Assembly: GCA_003553825.1 (NCBI GenBank) | Contig: PWFL01000023.1 | Location: 1 to 25,198, forward strand | DNA: 25,198 nucleotides | Direction of reading: 5' to 3' | Origin: Candidatus Iainarchaeum sp. | GTDB lineage: Archaea > B1Sed10-29 | In this document: positions 14,566 to 23,002 of the stretch, piece after piece | Layout of the letters: every line of letters starts with the position of its first letter | Position numbering within the stretch: the stretch's first letter is position 1 | Program-made: the position numbers and the translations under genes | Notes under the pieces: model-generated | Told to the model about the DNA's origin: nothing | What the model saw: the letters and a program-made list of their open reading frames with translations, nothing else | Database searches by the model: none

Positions 14566-15732
14566 TTAACTAAGGCCTGAGAGCTTTAGTTCTAATTCCA
14601 AGTCAATTTCCCCCTTCAAGTTACTAGTATCAATACTACTCCTCAAATTTCTAGGCAAGGTAATGTTAGCGCTCTCGATCGAATCAATATCTTCAAGTTC
14701 AATGAGCTTTCTGTCACCACTCATGTGCTCGGCTTCCCAAGCCAGCCTGGAAGCAACCGCGTCAACCAGGTGAATACCGGTTGATGAGCCTTCCTCTTTA
14801 ACTTTCTTAAGAGCATCAGTTATATTTGTCCTAGGAACTGTGTACAAACCACCGTTCCAAGCATATATTTCATTAAAAAGACCTTTACTAGTAGTTCCGC
14901 CTTCATTAAGAACCCATACTTGTACTACTCTATCTTTAAAACTTGTTTCAAGTAATTTGGATCTTCCTCTGGTTCCTTTCACTCTTTCCTTGGTAATTTC
15001 TTTACTGATTTTCTTCTTAACCGCTTTTCCAAATTCAGTTAAAGGAACTTTATCTATAGAAACCGATTTTGCCAGAGCTTCATCGGTTAAGGATAATACA
15101 CCAGTTAATTGAGGATATAAAGACTTTCTAGAAGATAAAGAACTTATACTAGCCAATACAGAAGCAAGATCAAGTCTTAAATATCCAACAGGATCCTCAA
15201 TGCCAAAGTTAGATAGAGTGGATAAAGAATAAAGACCGTATTCCCCTACATTATCTTCATTCAGAAGAATATCACCCCTCTTTGAAAGAGGAGAAGAAGC
15301 CACATCTCTTTTATATCCTATTGAAAAATCATGATCTGAAAGCAGAAAATTAGATATTCTCTTCATTTCATTTAGATCAACTTCATTATCAACAACTACA
15401 ACTGAGAAATTGAAACTGTTAAAAAGAGACATGGAAGAAGAAAACAACTTAATTGGAAGAGTCAAATTATTTGAAACGCATTCAAGAGTTGGGAGCCACC
15501 TGCTAGAATCCTGTAACGGGATTAACCCTCTCTTAGTCTTTATGTAGCCATCCTCATCGATTTCCTGAAGTTCAAGATCTCTTTCGGAAAGAGTATGAGG
15601 ATTCAAAACCTCTCTATATCCTCTATCCATAAGTAAGTTTGCGTATTTTTCTTCCAGTTCCCTGACTCTGCTTTTAAGACCTTTAGAGCTTGATTCACTG
15701 GATCTGGAGGAAAATTGACCTATCAACACCAT
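14566..15732 (-). CDS. SepRS-like class II synthetase paralogue, probably catalytically inactive
   Basis: 388 aa. From memory it aligns with O-phosphoseryl-tRNA(Cys) synthetase. GYREVLNPHTL (38-48) sits at motif 1. LPIKLFS (92-98) matches the LPLKLFS that leads into motif 2. SVVVVDNEVDL follows, SIDKVP (215-220) matches the VDKVP region, and GLFNEIYAWNGGLYTVP with KKVKEEGSSTGIHLVDAV (about 274-315) matches the tRNA-anticodon-binding C-terminal domain. The motif 2 Arg-rich loop is missing (SSSMSLFNSFNFS instead), and motif 3, normally GLGxER, reads YLRLDLAS. An insertion region and the N-terminal domain of real SepRS are also absent. The N-terminus is Ser-rich. The frame is intact, so it is probably functional, perhaps as a tRNA-binding or regulatory protein. 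A remote PheRS or HisRS relative is the alternative. Confidence 0.6.
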   Translation of the reverse strand: MVLIGQFSSRSSESSSKGLKSRVRELEEKYANLLMDRGYREVLNPHTLSERDLELQEIDEDGYIKTKRGLIPLQDSSRWLPTLECVSNNLTLPIKLFSSSMSLFNSFNFSVVVVDNEVDLNEMKRISNFLLSDHDFSIGYKRDVASSPLSKRGDILLNEDNVGEYGLYSLSTLSNFGIEDPVGYLRLDLASVLASISSLSSRKSLYPQLTGVLSLTDEALAKSVSIDKVPLTEFGKAVKKKISKEITKERVKGTRGRSKLLETSFKDRVVQVWVLNEGGTTSKGLFNEIYAWNGGLYTVPRTNITDALKKVKEEGSSTGIHLVDAVASRLAWEAEHMSGDRKLIELEDIDSIESANITLPRNLRSSIDTSNLKGEIDLELELKLSGLS

Positions 15733-15774
15733 AGTTTAATTAATAAGGTTGCAAGTTAAATATTCAGTGGTTAG
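15733..15774. promoter_or_regulatory. 42-bp bidirectional promoter, SepRS-like gene / asnS
   Basis: TTTAATTAATAA (15735-15746) lies about 30 bases before the asnS ATG. On the other strand, ATATTTAA (15756-15763 reversed) lies about 26 bases before the SepRS-like ATG. Both distances fit leaderless transcripts from overlapping promoters, so the two genes may be co-regulated or compete. Confidence 0.55.
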
Positions 15775-17085
15775 ATGGCAAAGGATACAGAGACAGAATG
15801 GGACAAAATTGAAGAAGTTAAAAACGATGAAAAAGTGGGAAAAGAAGTGAATCTGCGAGGATGGGTCTACAGAGAGAGATCCACGGCTAAAGTAGCCTTC
15901 ATAACTCTAAGAGACTCCACAGGAATAATACAATGTGTTTTTAAAGAAGATTCTCCTGGATTCAGAGAAGCAAGCAACACCAAGATAGAATCCAGCATCA
16001 GTATAAAAGGGAAAGTGGAGAAAGACGATAGAGCACCAGGAGGATACGAGATAAAGGGAAAAGAGATTTCACACTATCAAAAATCTGAGAAGTTCCCAAT
16101 CACTCAGGATCCTTCTACCGAGTTCCTGATGGATGCAAGACACCTATGGCTGAGGAGCAGTAAAATAAGAAAAGTTCTGAGAACAAGAGAAAAAGTTCTA
16201 GAGTACTTCAGAGAATTCTTCAAAGAAAAAAACTTTCACGAAGTACAGCCACCACTGATAACACAGGCAGGAGTGGAAGGAGGATCAACCCTATTCGATT
16301 TTGAGTACTTCGATGAAACGGCCTACCTAACACAGTCATCCCAACTATACTTAGAAGCATTCATAACTTCTTTAGAAAACGTTTATTGCATAGCACCCAG
16401 CTTCAGAGCGGAAAAATCCAGAACAAGCAAACATCTAACAGAGTACTGGCACCTGGAAGCTGAAATGGCGTGGTACGAGAACCAAGACAACATTGAATTC
16501 CAGGAAGAGATGATATCCTACGTAGCAAATAAATTAGGAGAAGAGAATCAGAAAGTTCTTAAAGACTTTGGAAGAGATCCGGAAGTGCTTAAAAGAATAG
16601 AGCCACCTTTCAAAAGACTGAGCTATACAGAAGCAATAGAAGAACTGCAAGAACAAGGACTGAAGATAGAATGGGGGGAAGACTTCGGAGCAGGACATGA
16701 AAAAGCACTTACAGAAAATGAAAAGGAACCAATAGTAATCTACAACTTCCCAAAGAAAATAAAGCCATTCTACATGCCCGAAGCGGAAAAATCAGAGGAA
16801 GAAGAAACAGTACTATGCAATGACATACTGGCACCCGAAGGATACGGAGAAATAATTGGAGGATCGGAAAGAATATGGGAACTAGAAGAACTCATGAAGA
16901 GATTAGAGGAAACAGGAACGGATAAAGAAGCTTACGAATGGTACATAGATCTCAGAAGATACGGATCAGTACCCCACTCAGGATTTGGGCTTGGAATAGA
17001 GAGAACATTATCCTGGTTATTCAAAAGAGACCACATAAGAGAGACAATAGGTTTCCCAAGAACTATCAATAGAGTTTACCCCTAA
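15775..17085 (+). CDS. asnS: Asparaginyl-tRNA synthetase
   Basis: 436 aa, normal for archaeal AsnRS. It charges tRNA(Asn) directly. The N-terminal OB-fold (about 20-105) contains LRGWVYRERST and TLRDSTGIIQ. The class IIb catalytic core has motif 1 near KNFHEVQPPLIT, GVEGGSTLFDFEYF, motif 2 FRAEKSRTSKHLTEYW, LAPEGYGEIIGGSERI and motif 3 GFGLGIERTLSWL, and ends PRTINRVYP. The GVEGGSTLF, LTQSSQLYLEA and PRTINRVYP signatures fit AsnRS rather than archaeal AspRS, whose C-terminus differs. The ATG is probably leaderless. It is transcribed away from the SepRS-like gene; its 3' end converges on an exported-protein gene. Confidence 0.93.
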   Translation: MAKDTETEWDKIEEVKNDEKVGKEVNLRGWVYRERSTAKVAFITLRDSTGIIQCVFKEDSPGFREASNTKIESSISIKGKVEKDDRAPGGYEIKGKEISHYQKSEKFPITQDPSTEFLMDARHLWLRSSKIRKVLRTREKVLEYFREFFKEKNFHEVQPPLITQAGVEGGSTLFDFEYFDETAYLTQSSQLYLEAFITSLENVYCIAPSFRAEKSRTSKHLTEYWHLEAEMAWYENQDNIEFQEEMISYVANKLGEENQKVLKDFGRDPEVLKRIEPPFKRLSYTEAIEELQEQGLKIEWGEDFGAGHEKALTENEKEPIVIYNFPKKIKPFYMPEAEKSEEEETVLCNDILAPEGYGEIIGGSERIWELEELMKRLEETGTDKEAYEWYIDLRRYGSVPHSGFGLGIERTLSWLFKRDHIRETIGFPRTINRVYP

Positions 17086-17121
17086 AGATCCGGAAGAATT
17101 GTAGATTCTTAAATCTCTTAG

Positions 17122-17934
17122 TTATCTAGCACCGATCTGAATCTCAATATGAGTGTATATCCCTGGAGATATGAATAGTAAACCGTATCTATCTTCCTCA
17201 AACCCTTCAAGGTTTGAATAACTGATTTCTATTTTCCCATTTTCAGTTCTTTCAGATCCTGGTTCTCCTAGCTCCTCTTTGTACCATTCAACCACTTCGT
17301 CAACACTATCATATGTTCCATATTCAGCATTCACGTGTTTCTGTCCACTCAAATTCTGCATAGTATAATCAAGCATGATTGAACCAGGATATCGATCTAT
17401 TAGTTCTTCTCCACTATCTTGGTCTTCGCTTGGAAGCATTATTTCTTCTCTATCTACATTCGCTCTTCCTCGAGCTCCTTCCCAAGTTCCGTGTCCTTCT
17501 AAGTCAGATAATTTCCATTCACCGGATACTTCAGAACCGTTAGCACTGAAGGATCCTGACCAATCCACTGTCCTCCATATGGATTCGGACTCCGCTTCTA
17601 TCTCTTCTTGATATACTGATCCATTTACTCTTCCCGATGCATTTCCTATGAACCAACCTGTCAGGTTTTCTTCATCAAAATTAACTTTGAACTCCCAGAT
17701 TCCATCTACATTTTCCCCCTCCGCTTGTCCTGTCCATGTCCCTGAATAATTTACTATGCCGGTTAATTCTCCTGGCTCTCCGTTTTCCGGTATTCCATTA
17801 TCTGGTTCTCCATTTTCAGGTTCTTCTCCTGGATCAACCTGAATATCTGTATAAAACCCTATGGAGATTAAAACAATTGCTAGAATGAGGATAGCAGAGA
17901 TCACGATTATTTTTTTATTATCTTTATTGATCAT
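17122..17934 (-). CDS. Unknown membrane-anchored exported protein with Pro/Glu/Asn/Gly linker
   Basis: About 270 aa from the ATG at 17934 (a TTG at 17940 is in frame two codons earlier). An N-terminal signal anchor (KKIIVISAILILAIVLISIGFY) is followed by a linker of 5-residue units such as ENGEP and DNGIP (about 35-55). Next comes a Trp/Gly-rich beta domain (about 60-165) with repeated GTW/GEW-type strands and three or four N-glycosylation sequons. A C-terminal domain (about 180-270) has RYPGSIMLDYT and SVDEVVEWYKEELGE, a pattern also seen in other secreted prokaryotic proteins. It is acidic and probably extracellular. The function is unknown; a small-ligand-binding or lipocalin-like beta domain is only a guess. 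Confidence 0.78.
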   Translation of the reverse strand: MINKDNKKIIVISAILILAIVLISIGFYTDIQVDPGEEPENGEPDNGIPENGEPGELTGIVNYSGTWTGQAEGENVDGIWEFKVNFDEENLTGWFIGNASGRVNGSVYQEEIEAESESIWRTVDWSGSFSANGSEVSGEWKLSDLEGHGTWEGARGRANVDREEIMLPSEDQDSGEELIDRYPGSIMLDYTMQNLSGQKHVNAEYGTYDSVDEVVEWYKEELGEPGSERTENGKIEISYSNLEGFEEDRYGLLFISPGIYTHIEIQIGAR

Positions 17935-18055
17935 GGCCAACCATGAATAAAAAGGGGTTTCGGATATAAATAATTAATTCAGTGAAAAATTTAGCGAAAT
18001 ACGTTGAGTTAAATTAAGAAATAAATAACTAAGTTGAAAAAGAAAATCCGGAGAT

Positions 18056-18574
18056 TTAGTCCTTATAGTATTCTTCAATTATCTTCTTGTATTCTTCTTC
18101 GGTTATTTCCTGGCAAACAGTGTTCCTATGCACTAGAACGTGTTTGTTTAGGTTTATATCTGTTAGTTCTACTCCTGGAAAGATTTCCAGGCTACTTTCT
18201 TCCACTTCTCCATTCGGGTACTGTACGTTTGCTTTCATTTTATCTTCGTTTGCTTTTTTCTCGGCTTTGAATCCAATTATTTTACCTGGCTTTACTTTGC
18301 AGTCTTTTTTCTGGTTGTGTATAGTGAAAAAGTACTTGTGAACGTAGTTGGTATCATCGAATAGCCCTAGAAAGCTTTTTTCTCTTTTCTTCAAGTCTTT
18401 TAGTTCTTTATATTCCTCTGGGAATATGTCTTTTAGGTCTTCTTTTGTTACTTTTCCTTCTCTGATGGTGTACAGGACTCTGCCCATGTCCCCTTTTTTT
18501 ACTTTATCCTTTCCCGCCATGGCTATGTTCATGAATTGGTTTCTTTCTTCTCTGGACAGTACTTTACCAAACAT
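18056..18574 (-). CDS. Unknown cytosolic protein
   Basis: About 172 aa from the ATG at 18574 (a TTG at 18583 is in frame). Not recognised. The N-terminal half is helical and charged (FGKVLSREERNQFMNIAMAGKD, split here as FGKVLSREER and FMNIAMAGKD; LKDIFPEEYKELKDLKKRE). The C-terminal half looks like a small beta barrel (VHKYFFTIHNQ, CKVKPGKIIGFKAE, HVLVHRNTVCQEI) and ends in an acidic helix. There are no membrane segments. GRVLYTIREGKVTKEDLKDI resembles a short DNA- or RNA-binding helical unit, but that is weak. No Shine-Dalgarno is seen. It is divergent from the kinase gene. Confidence 0.7.
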   Translation of the reverse strand: MFGKVLSREERNQFMNIAMAGKDKVKKGDMGRVLYTIREGKVTKEDLKDIFPEEYKELKDLKKREKSFLGLFDDTNYVHKYFFTIHNQKKDCKVKPGKIIGFKAEKKANEDKMKANVQYPNGEVEESSLEIFPGVELTDINLNKHVLVHRNTVCQEITEEEYKKIIEEYYKD

Positions 18575-18692
18575 TTGAGTCAACTCGTTTAGATGTTTTG
18601 GATTGGGTGTTTTTGACTTTAGTTATTTAATGTAAGCGTTGTTTAATAGTTTTAATAGTAGATGAATTTTGATTCTTGAGAGGTGTATCAAG

Positions 18693-19193
18693 TTGAGTAA
18701 AGAGCTTGAAAATAAAGGAATAGAAAGGATAGTGATAACTGGCTGCCCTGGAACCGGTAAGACAACATTAGCGGAAGAATTAGGAAAAGAATTAGGTTTA
18801 AAAGTAATTCATGTGGATAGAGATTTTATTAAAGAGAATGATTTGGGTTTAGGCTTTGATAAGGATCGAGATTCGGTTGAAGTTGATTTGGAGAAACTTG
18901 AAGATTTTTTGAAGGGAGAAAAAGCAATAATCGAGAGTCATTTACTGTGTGAGATTGAATTGAAGGATGCTTTGGTAATTGTATTGAGGTGTGATCCGAG
19001 TGAACTTAGAAATAGATTGGAGAAGAGAGGTTATAGTGAAGGAAAGATTAGAGAGAATGTTGAAGCTGAAATTGTTGATTACTGTGTTGAAAAAGCTCGT
19101 GAAAATTACAGCGAGGTTCATGAAGTTGAAACTACTGATAGAGATGTAGAAGAAACAAAGCAAAAGTGTTTGGAGATAATTTCAGAGGTATAG
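18693..19193 (+). CDS. Adenylate kinase 6 / Fap7-like P-loop nucleotide kinase
   Basis: About 166 aa. The chosen start is TTG at 18693, since GAGAGGTG (18678-18685) lies 7 bases before it; the frame is open to a TTG at 18669. A P-loop, GCPGTGKTT, lies near residue 18, followed by VIHVDRDFIKEND. LVIVLRCDPSELRNRLEKRGYSEGKI is split here as LVIVLRCDPSEL and RLEKRGYSEGKI, with the lid Arg residues typical of AK6/Fap7. Fap7 acts as an NMP kinase and in maturation of the small ribosomal subunit. An extra 10 or so residues precede the P-loop compared with most members. Codons are strongly T-ending (GAT, GGT, TTT), unlike the large genes around it. The stop is 5 bases from the stop of the convergent coiled-coil gene. 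Confidence 0.88.
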   Translation: MSKELENKGIERIVITGCPGTGKTTLAEELGKELGLKVIHVDRDFIKENDLGLGFDKDRDSVEVDLEKLEDFLKGEKAIIESHLLCEIELKDALVIVLRCDPSELRNRLEKRGYSEGKIRENVEAEIVDYCVEKARENYSEVHEVETTDRDVEETKQKCLEIISEV

Positions 19194-19198
19194 TGGAA

Positions 19199-22100
19199 TT
19201 ATTTTCCTCTTTTTAATTTTGTTGGTTCTTCCTCTTCTTCTTTATCAGTTGATGGCTTTTTAAGCACGTAGATAACTGCTCCCATGATCGTTACTGCTCC
19301 TGCCAGATGCTTGTAAGGAAATTCAGTTCCATTGCTAGTTGTTTTTTCCACTGTTTTCCTGGAGGAAAGAATTGAGTTTAGGTATTCTCCTTCCGCGTGG
19401 TGGTTCTTTGCTTTTTCAAGGTACTTCAAGGATTCTTGGTTCTGTGTTTCTTCGTATTGGTTTTTTGCTCTCTGCAACCTCTCAACCGAGGATTTCTCGA
19501 TCTGTGAGAGCAGTTCTTTGGAGTCTTTTAGAAGTTGCTGTTCTCTTTCTATTCTGTTTTTAATTTTATCCGGGTCCTGGTTTTCTATTAGGTAATCCAG
19601 ATTTTTTCTTATTAATTGAGAGCCTTCATTTTCTTTTATTTGTTCCTTTCTATGTTTTAAGGACTCCAAGTCTTTCTGTGTATATGGTAAGTACTTTTCA
19701 TTTACTTCGAAATCCACTGTTCTTTCAAATGCTTTTCCGAGCAATAGGAATGTTTTTTCTAGTTCCCGGGTTCTGTTTTCCAAGCTCGATTCCATCTCCC
19801 TTTTTATTGAGTTGAACCGTTGTTTCAGTTTTTGTAATTGATCTTCTTCAAGATCTTGAGCTGTTTTCAGACCCTCTATTTCTTGTTTTATACCTTTACA
19901 GTCTTTAAGAGAACATAATAATGGTAAGTACTGTTGAATATCACCTATTACTTGGTTCTGGTCATCTTTAGTTTCCTTTAAGGATTCGTTCAGGATTTCT
20001 TCACCTTCTTCAGATTCATTCTTTAGTTCATGATCTTCCTCTACCTGAGCTTGTTTTGTGGGTTGCCTTTTCAGCTCGTTTATGATTCCTGGTGCCTTGT
20101 TCATGGTTTCTTCGTATCTGCCTTGATTGAACAGTTGTTGGAATCGGCTTATTCTTGTTTCTAGTTCTTTGGTTAGTTCTCTGGTTTCTTTGAAAAAGTT
20201 TATTTTTTTCATTGCTTCCTGGGATTCTTTTTTAGGTTCCTGCGCTCTGTATATTATCTCTACCTGTTCACGGTGTTCTAGTCCCGGTACTGTGATCTCC
20301 AGTGTATCTTGATACGGGGCCATGGTTTCAAGAGTTTGAGTTAACTGACCTTGTTCTAGATCAAGGTTTTCCGGTGCTTTGGGAGTATTTGTTGGGTGAG
20401 TGCTGTGTATAACGTCTTCTGGATCGATGTCTCTTGTTAGGGTGAAGTTATTGATTTTTTGTTCGTGGTTGATTATTTCTATGGTGTGTTTTACCTTGTT
20501 TTCTTGAATTTGGTTTTTCCATTCTGTTATTTTGATGTTCGAGGGATAGGTGTAGGTTAGTTTGATTGTTTGTTCTTTTTCAGTGGTTTTGACTTTTATT
20601 TCATCGTCTTTTACCTCTGTGTTCGGTGGCTTGTGTATGAATTCGGTTTTTGGAGGTAGGTTTAGGTCTAGAAGCACTTCCGGGGTTTTCACGTTTCTCC
20701 GTATCTTTATTTCCTTTTGTTCAGTGGTTCTTTCTTCGTTTATGTTTAGCTTGCTTTTGTTTTCTATAGTGCAGGTGTAGGGTGTGAATCTGGCTTTTTT
20801 TGTTCGTTGCTTGGTTTCGTGCGGGCGTATTGTACGTATATTGAAGTGTAGTTTGTCTTTTTCTGGTTGTTGTTCTAATTTTATGTTCCCAGGGACCTCT
20901 TTTTCTATGTTCACGTTGTGCAGTGGAATCGAAAGAGGATTGTGTGTCTCTACCTGTATCTTCGTGGTTTTTTCCCGATTGCAGACTGGTGTTTCTTGTT
21001 TTTGAGTTGTTATTTCCGTGTGTCTGGACAGCAGTGTTGGTTTAAATCTTTTTATTATTGGAGAGGTTTGTCTTATTATGTCTTGATAAGTTTCCAGTTT
21101 CTTGATTGGATGTTCTAATGGATTAAATGTTTTTACTCTGTTGTATTTGTTCTCCAGATCTTTTAGCCTGTTTTTATCTATTTGTATTGTTTTTTCTCCG
21201 TAAGGAGTGTTCTTGATTTGCTGAACTGATCTTAGGTGGTTGCTGGCTCTCTTTTCTTCTTCGTTTATTCTTTGTTTTAGAGGTGTTACTCTTATCTTTA
21301 TGGTGGTTTTCAGTTCATTTAGGATTTTCTGTGTTTTTGGAAGCATTTCAGGATCCTGTATCTGTTTTAGTTCCTGGAGTTTTTCTTTTTTGTCCTGTAA
21401 GGGGTATCCTAGCTCTATGTATTTCTTCACTCTGTTCTTGGTGTTCTCTATTCTTTGTTTTATTGGTGCTAGGTCCTTTTCTTCGAGTTCTTTAACTGTT
21501 TCTATGTATTCTAGGGTTTGTTTTAGTTGATTGATTGTTTCTCCTTTTGTTCTCTGGTTTTTTGCTTTTTCTTCTTTTTGTTTTATCTCTTCTCTGTATC
21601 TGGTTAGGAGTGATTCTTCGAGCTTTCCTTTGTTTTCATCTATTTTTTCTTTGTAGTGTTTTTCTATCTGGCCCAGTCTTTTTTCAAGTTCTTTTAGTTC
21701 TTGTAATGTTGATTCTAATTGGTTTGTGGTCTTTCTGTATATTTTGATTGATCTGGATAAGTAGTTGTGTTCTTTGTTTTGATGTATCCTTTCCGCTTTC
21801 CTGGCTTGGTTTTCTATATCTCTTTTTATTAAATTTGACTGTTTATATTGGTTTCTAGGTGTTCCGGCAATTTCTGTATGGGTGATTTCTCCTTGTTCCC
21901 TTCTTCCCGGGTTGCTGGTTACTAGTTGTACTTCCTGTTTTTCAAGTTCTTTTAACTTGTTCTCGAGCTTTTGTGTTAGTTCTAAGTGTTTCTGTCTTTG
22001 TTTTTGGTGTGTGTTCTTCATTCGTTGTATTTTTCTCTGTGTTTCTTCTCTGAAATCGCTGTATCGAGTGGCTAAGGATGCTTGGTGGCTGTTTATGAGG

Positions 22101-22795
22101 TTGAATATTTCCGGTGTTATTTTTTCTGCCGTTCTTATTTCTTGTGAGAGCTCTGTCATGATGGTTAATATGTCTTCTCCCTGTCTCGAGTATCGTTGTT
22201 CTTTGATCTTGGTCTTGTTGAGCCGGTTGAGTATCTCTTCAGTTCTTTTATGGGATTGGTGTGCTGGCCCGGTGTAGTTATGGGCTCCTAGTTTTTCCAG
22301 TTGGTGTTTTTGTTCATGTAGATCGGTTATTATTTCTCTGTAGAGCTGTCTTGATGACCAGAGAGCGGTTAGGTAGTGCTTTCTTGCTTCTCTGTGCAGT
22401 TCCTCTACTTCATCAACTTTTGTATGAAGTAGACCTAGGCTTGATATTTCTTTGAAGTATTCCCAGCCTTTTTCCAGCCAGTTGTTGTATATTCTGTTGG
22501 AGGATTTGGCTTTTTCCTGGGTTTTTCGTGCGTTTTCCCAGGATTTCTCCAGGTAAAACTCTGATTCTTCGTTTAATGGATTTTGTTTTAATTGCCCCGT
22601 TATGGAGGTTGGTGATTCGAGTTTTCTTGATTTTTCCAGAGCTTCTTGTATTGGCACTTGGTGCGGTATGCCGGCTGGATCATGGGTTAGTGGTGATATG
22701 TAGCCTGCTTGCATTGCTGAGAATATGAAAAGGATTGAGAGGGACACTGTACGTGTTTTTAGCAGTATTTTTTGCAGGTGCTGTGTTTTCCGCAT
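19199..22795 (-). CDS. Giant surface coiled-coil protein with Ig-like centre and C-terminal membrane anchor
   Basis: 1198 aa, not assigned to a known family. An N-terminal signal sequence (about 15-31, VSLSILFIFSAMQAGYI) is followed by long helical coiled coils rich in Lys, Glu and Gln (about 50-600). The central beta region (about 605-850) contains repeated Ig/DUF11-like units (NPLSIPLHNVNIEKEVPG; LDLNLPPKTEF; FTLTRDIDPEDV). More coiled coil follows (about 855-1150), then one transmembrane helix (about 1162-1180, AGAVTIMGAVIYV), and a short charged tail. It should project tens of nanometres from the cell. Cys pairs occur in LLCSLKDCKG. An S-layer-associated stalk or an attachment protein is plausible. 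No Shine-Dalgarno is seen. The rhomboid gene nearby may act on it. Confidence 0.85.
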   Translation of the reverse strand: MRKTQHLQKILLKTRTVSLSILFIFSAMQAGYISPLTHDPAGIPHQVPIQEALEKSRKLESPTSITGQLKQNPLNEESEFYLEKSWENARKTQEKAKSSNRIYNNWLEKGWEYFKEISSLGLLHTKVDEVEELHREARKHYLTALWSSRQLYREIITDLHEQKHQLEKLGAHNYTGPAHQSHKRTEEILNRLNKTKIKEQRYSRQGEDILTIMTELSQEIRTAEKITPEIFNLINSHQASLATRYSDFREETQRKIQRMKNTHQKQRQKHLELTQKLENKLKELEKQEVQLVTSNPGRREQGEITHTEIAGTPRNQYKQSNLIKRDIENQARKAERIHQNKEHNYLSRSIKIYRKTTNQLESTLQELKELEKRLGQIEKHYKEKIDENKGKLEESLLTRYREEIKQKEEKAKNQRTKGETINQLKQTLEYIETVKELEEKDLAPIKQRIENTKNRVKKYIELGYPLQDKKEKLQELKQIQDPEMLPKTQKILNELKTTIKIRVTPLKQRINEEEKRASNHLRSVQQIKNTPYGEKTIQIDKNRLKDLENKYNRVKTFNPLEHPIKKLETYQDIIRQTSPIIKRFKPTLLSRHTEITTQKQETPVCNREKTTKIQVETHNPLSIPLHNVNIEKEVPGNIKLEQQPEKDKLHFNIRTIRPHETKQRTKKARFTPYTCTIENKSKLNINEERTTEQKEIKIRRNVKTPEVLLDLNLPPKTEFIHKPPNTEVKDDEIKVKTTEKEQTIKLTYTYPSNIKITEWKNQIQENKVKHTIEIINHEQKINNFTLTRDIDPEDVIHSTHPTNTPKAPENLDLEQGQLTQTLETMAPYQDTLEITVPGLEHREQVEIIYRAQEPKKESQEAMKKINFFKETRELTKELETRISRFQQLFNQGRYEETMNKAPGIINELKRQPTKQAQVEEDHELKNESEEGEEILNESLKETKDDQNQVIGDIQQYLPLLCSLKDCKGIKQEIEGLKTAQDLEEDQLQKLKQRFNSIKREMESSLENRTRELEKTFLLLGKAFERTVDFEVNEKYLPYTQKDLESLKHRKEQIKENEGSQLIRKNLDYLIENQDPDKIKNRIEREQQLLKDSKELLSQIEKSSVERLQRAKNQYEETQNQESLKYLEKAKNHHAEGEYLNSILSSRKTVEKTTSNGTEFPYKHLAGAVTIMGAVIYVLKKPSTDKEEEEEPTKLKRGK

Positions 22796-22843
22796 GTTTT
22801 GTTTTGTTTCAATGTGTTTAAAGTTGATTTCCCGAGTTTTTTG

Positions 22844-22869
22844 AGTTAATTAAAGTTAATTGAAGTTGG
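22844..22869. repeat. 10-bp tandem repeats upstream of the PRC-barrel promoter
   Basis: AGTTAATTAA, AGTTAATTGA and a partial AGTTGG follow each other head to tail with a 10-bp period. They lie 25 bases upstream of the TATA element, on one helical face, which suits an activator site. The gene-free stretch 22796-23002 holds nothing else beyond the promoter parts listed. Confidence 0.45.
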
Positions 22870-22892
22870 TTTCGTAGAAATGGAGATTTCAT

Positions 22893-22902
22893 ATTTATAA
22901 AG
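22893..22902 (+). promoter_or_regulatory. TATA element of the PRC-barrel gene
   Basis: ATTTATAAAG; transcription is predicted to start near 22925-22932, at the palindrome described next. Confidence 0.5.
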
Positions 22903-22925
22903 ATGGATCGAGGATAAAAAGGAAA

Positions 22926-22939
22926 ACCTTTTTAAAGGT
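22926..22939. promoter_or_regulatory. Palindromic operator candidate at the PRC-barrel start site
   Basis: Perfect palindrome ACCTTT-TT-AAAGGT placed where transcription should begin. It could be a repressor operator for a dimeric regulator, or a second TATA-like element. Confidence 0.45.
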
Positions 22940-23002
22940 ATGTTCACTTATTATTATCGAACTGAATTAAAATAATGTAAACTTAGAATAGGAGGATATA
23001 AA

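Noticed and set aside
15775..17085. Aspartyl-tRNA synthetase
   Set aside because: GVEGGSTLF, the GGSERI context and the PRTINRVYP end fit archaeal AsnRS better than AspRS.
17760..17840. Tandem DNA repeat or CRISPR-like array
   Set aside because: It is a short imperfect 15-bp coding repeat for a Pro/Glu/Asn/Gly linker inside an exported protein.
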